From JANXVY01 sp038329675 (lineage in GTDB: Bacteria > Pseudomonadota > Alphaproteobacteria > Rhizobiales > Hyphomicrobiaceae), in assembly GCA_038329675.1 (NCBI GenBank), contig JBBQNE010000041.1, forward strand, positions 1 through 22,633: a DNA stretch of 22,633 nt. Direction: 5' to 3'. Under the pieces are notes generated by a model, which was given only the letters and a program-made list of their open reading frames with translations, did no database searches and had not been told where the DNA came from. The number at the start of each line of letters is the position of its first letter. The stretch's first letter is position 1. This document shows positions 21,090-22,633 of the stretch, one piece after another. A program made the translations under genes and the position numbers.

Positions 21090-22633
21090 TGTGCGGCATT
21101 TCAGGCGTGATAGCGGAAGCGAATCTCGGACGAAGCGATCTGGATTTGCTATCAATTGTCAATTCGTACCTCGTACACCGTGGGCCTGACTCGGGTGGTT
21201 TTTTTGCCGAGGGGCCAGTGGGTCTGGCCATGCGCCGTCTCGCAATAGTGGATCTGGTCGGTGGCCGGCAGCCGTTGTATAGCGAGGACGAGCGCCGGGT
21301 GATCGTTGCGAACGGTGAGATCTACAATCATCAAGAACTTCGTGCGGACCTGATTGCACGCGGCCATAGGCCCCGCTCTGAAAGCGACATTGAACCGGTC
21401 CTTCACCTAGACGAGGACATCGGCATCGACGCATTGTCGCGGCTTGCAGGCATGTTTGCGTTTGCTCTCTACCGGCGCGATGAACAGCGCCTGATCCTAG
21501 CGCGGGATCGGCTCGGAGAGAAGCCGCTGTACCTGTGGCGCGACAAGCGTTCAGACGGTGCACGTCGGCTCTGGTTTGCGAGCGAGCTGCGGGCCTTGCT
21601 ACCGGTCATACCTCCAGCGGCTCGAAGGTTGTCGAAGCGGTCACTCGCCCAGTTCCTTACTTTTCAGTACCTGATTGAACCTGATACGCCTTTCGAGAAC
21701 TTGACCCAACTGCCGCCCGGCCACCTCCTTGAACTTTCACCGACCTCCATAGACGCACATCCCGAGCGCTATTGGAGCTTGAGCGAAGTTCAAGGACGAC
21801 AGATGCCTGACACGAGCGCGTTCGTGAAGGACGCGTTCAAGCAGGCCTGCAAACGAATGGGGTCGGCGGATGTCCCAGTCGGTGTGGCTCTGTCGGGCGG
21901 GATAGATTCAAGCCTTGTTGCCGCTGTGACGGCTGATCAGTATCCGGGTCAGATTCATGCATTTTCGGTGGGTTATACCGGGCGACCAAGTACGGATGAG
22001 CGAGAAATCGCTCAACGCTTTGCTCAGAAGCTCGGCATCGCATTCACGTCCGTCGAACTCGACACCACTGCAGTCGCGCGGGATTTTGCGACGCTGGTCG
22101 CAGCCATGGATACGCCTGTCGCCGATATTGCTGCCGCTGGTTATTTCGCCGTGTCGCGGGCGGCGCGAGACGCCGGTATCCCGGTTTTGCTGTCTGGGCT
22201 CGGCGGCGACGAGATGTTCTGGGGCTATGACTGGACGCGTGCAGCGGCGGCGAAATTGGGCAATCCGCCTGGGCTCATTGATCGGCTACGCAACGTGGTG
22301 AGCCAACCGGAATCGTCGATCCTGGCTTGGCATCCTGATCTCAAAGCAGGTGCATCGTTCGCCGACGCGCTTCTCGGTCCGGACGCATTTGCTGACAATT
22401 GGCTTTCTACAACACGACCGTTGCTAGGCTTAAACCCATCGATAGCGGTCAGCGATATTGTAAATCGCACCTGGCTACTTGGAAATTGCCTCACGCTTCT
22501 TGATCGAATAAGCATGGCTCATTCGATTGAAATGCGACTGCCATTTCTGGATATGCCTCTGGTTGAAGGCATAACCGCGTCACGTAAAGGTGGCCTCGAA
22601 GATCACAACGAAAAGCATAAGTCGCTGCTTCTT
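21089..22633 (+). CDS. asparagine-synthase-like glutamine amidotransferase, cut by right edge
   Basis: The frame is open from ATG 21089 to the edge, giving 515 residues of an expected 600 or so. The N-terminal Ntn-hydrolase domain starts with catalytic Cys2 in MCGISGVIAE and has HRGPDSGGFF, RRLAIVDL, NGEIYNHQELRADL and SESDIEPVLH, the glutamine-binding residues (usual SDTE is here SDIE). The synthase domain carries the ATP-binding loop SGGIDSS (residues 269-275), SGLGGDEMFWGY (about 369) and DRISMAHSIEMRLPFLD. In polysaccharide loci such proteins (WbpS, for example) are linked to making uronamides instead of asparagine, which would suit the uronic-acid-making dehydrogenase at 11011-12294. The start overlaps the GT4 stop as TAATG. 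The C-terminus is outside the window. Confidence 0.93.
   Translation, partial: MCGISGVIAEANLGRSDLDLLSIVNSYLVHRGPDSGGFFAEGPVGLAMRRLAIVDLVGGRQPLYSEDERRVIVANGEIYNHQELRADLIARGHRPRSESDIEPVLHLDEDIGIDALSRLAGMFAFALYRRDEQRLILARDRLGEKPLYLWRDKRSDGARRLWFASELRALLPVIPPAARRLSKRSLAQFLTFQYLIEPDTPFENLTQLPPGHLLELSPTSIDAHPERYWSLSEVQGRQMPDTSAFVKDAFKQACKRMGSADVPVGVALSGGIDSSLVAAVTADQYPGQIHAFSVGYTGRPSTDEREIAQRFAQKLGIAFTSVELDTTAVARDFATLVAAMDTPVADIAAAGYFAVSRAARDAGIPVLLSGLGGDEMFWGYDWTRAAAAKLGNPPGLIDRLRNVVSQPESSILAWHPDLKAGASFADALLGPDAFADNWLSTTRPLLGLNPSIAVSDIVNRTWLLGNCLTLLDRISMAHSIEMRLPFLDMPLVEGITASRKGGLEDHNEKHKSLLL

Overview
The window looks like part of an alphaproteobacterial chromosome. The DNA is GC-rich. A heparinase II/III-family gene ends just upstream of purH, and a short-type PurL and a BolA-family protein lie close together; both neighbourhoods are familiar in Alphaproteobacteria, including Sphingomonadales. 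I cannot fix the genus from sequence alone.

Left part (1-4.1 kb, + strand): the end of a heparinase-like gene, purH (final two steps of IMP synthesis), a GNAT acetyltransferase 3 bases after purH, an ArsR-type repressor with a dyad over its own start codon, and a small membrane protein. The purH leader is built of 14-bp tandem repeats. Each repeat is a five-codon mini-ORF whose stop overlaps the next ATG, and the chain ends at the purH start.

Middle part (4.1-10.3 kb, mostly - strand): reading leftward, an MFS transporter, purL, a higBA toxin-antitoxin pair, an exported FKBP-type prolyl isomerase and a BolA-family Fe-S protein, with one Pro/Ala-rich exported protein on the + strand. The higBA pair has a visible promoter, and its toxin gene probably starts at CTG. 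The MFS gene has an array of five 15-bp repeats at or before its start.

Right part (11.0-22.6 kb): a surface polysaccharide locus. On the - strand are a TviB/WbpO-type UDP-HexNAc 6-dehydrogenase, GDP-L-fucose synthase and a family-2 glycosyltransferase. A decayed IS256-family transposase fragment follows. On the + strand is a run of seven closely packed genes: GDP-mannose 4,6-dehydratase, a methyltransferase, a hexapeptide-repeat acyltransferase, a second methyltransferase, an NAD-dependent epimerase/dehydratase, a family-4 glycosyltransferase and an asparagine-synthase-like amidotransferase that runs off the right edge. Together they predict a glycan containing L-fucose (or a derivative) and a hexosaminuronic acid, decorated by methyl, acyl and possibly amide groups. 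Flippase, polymerase, export and initiating transferase genes are not in the window.

No rRNA, tRNA, CRISPR array, intact insertion sequence or replication origin was recognised.
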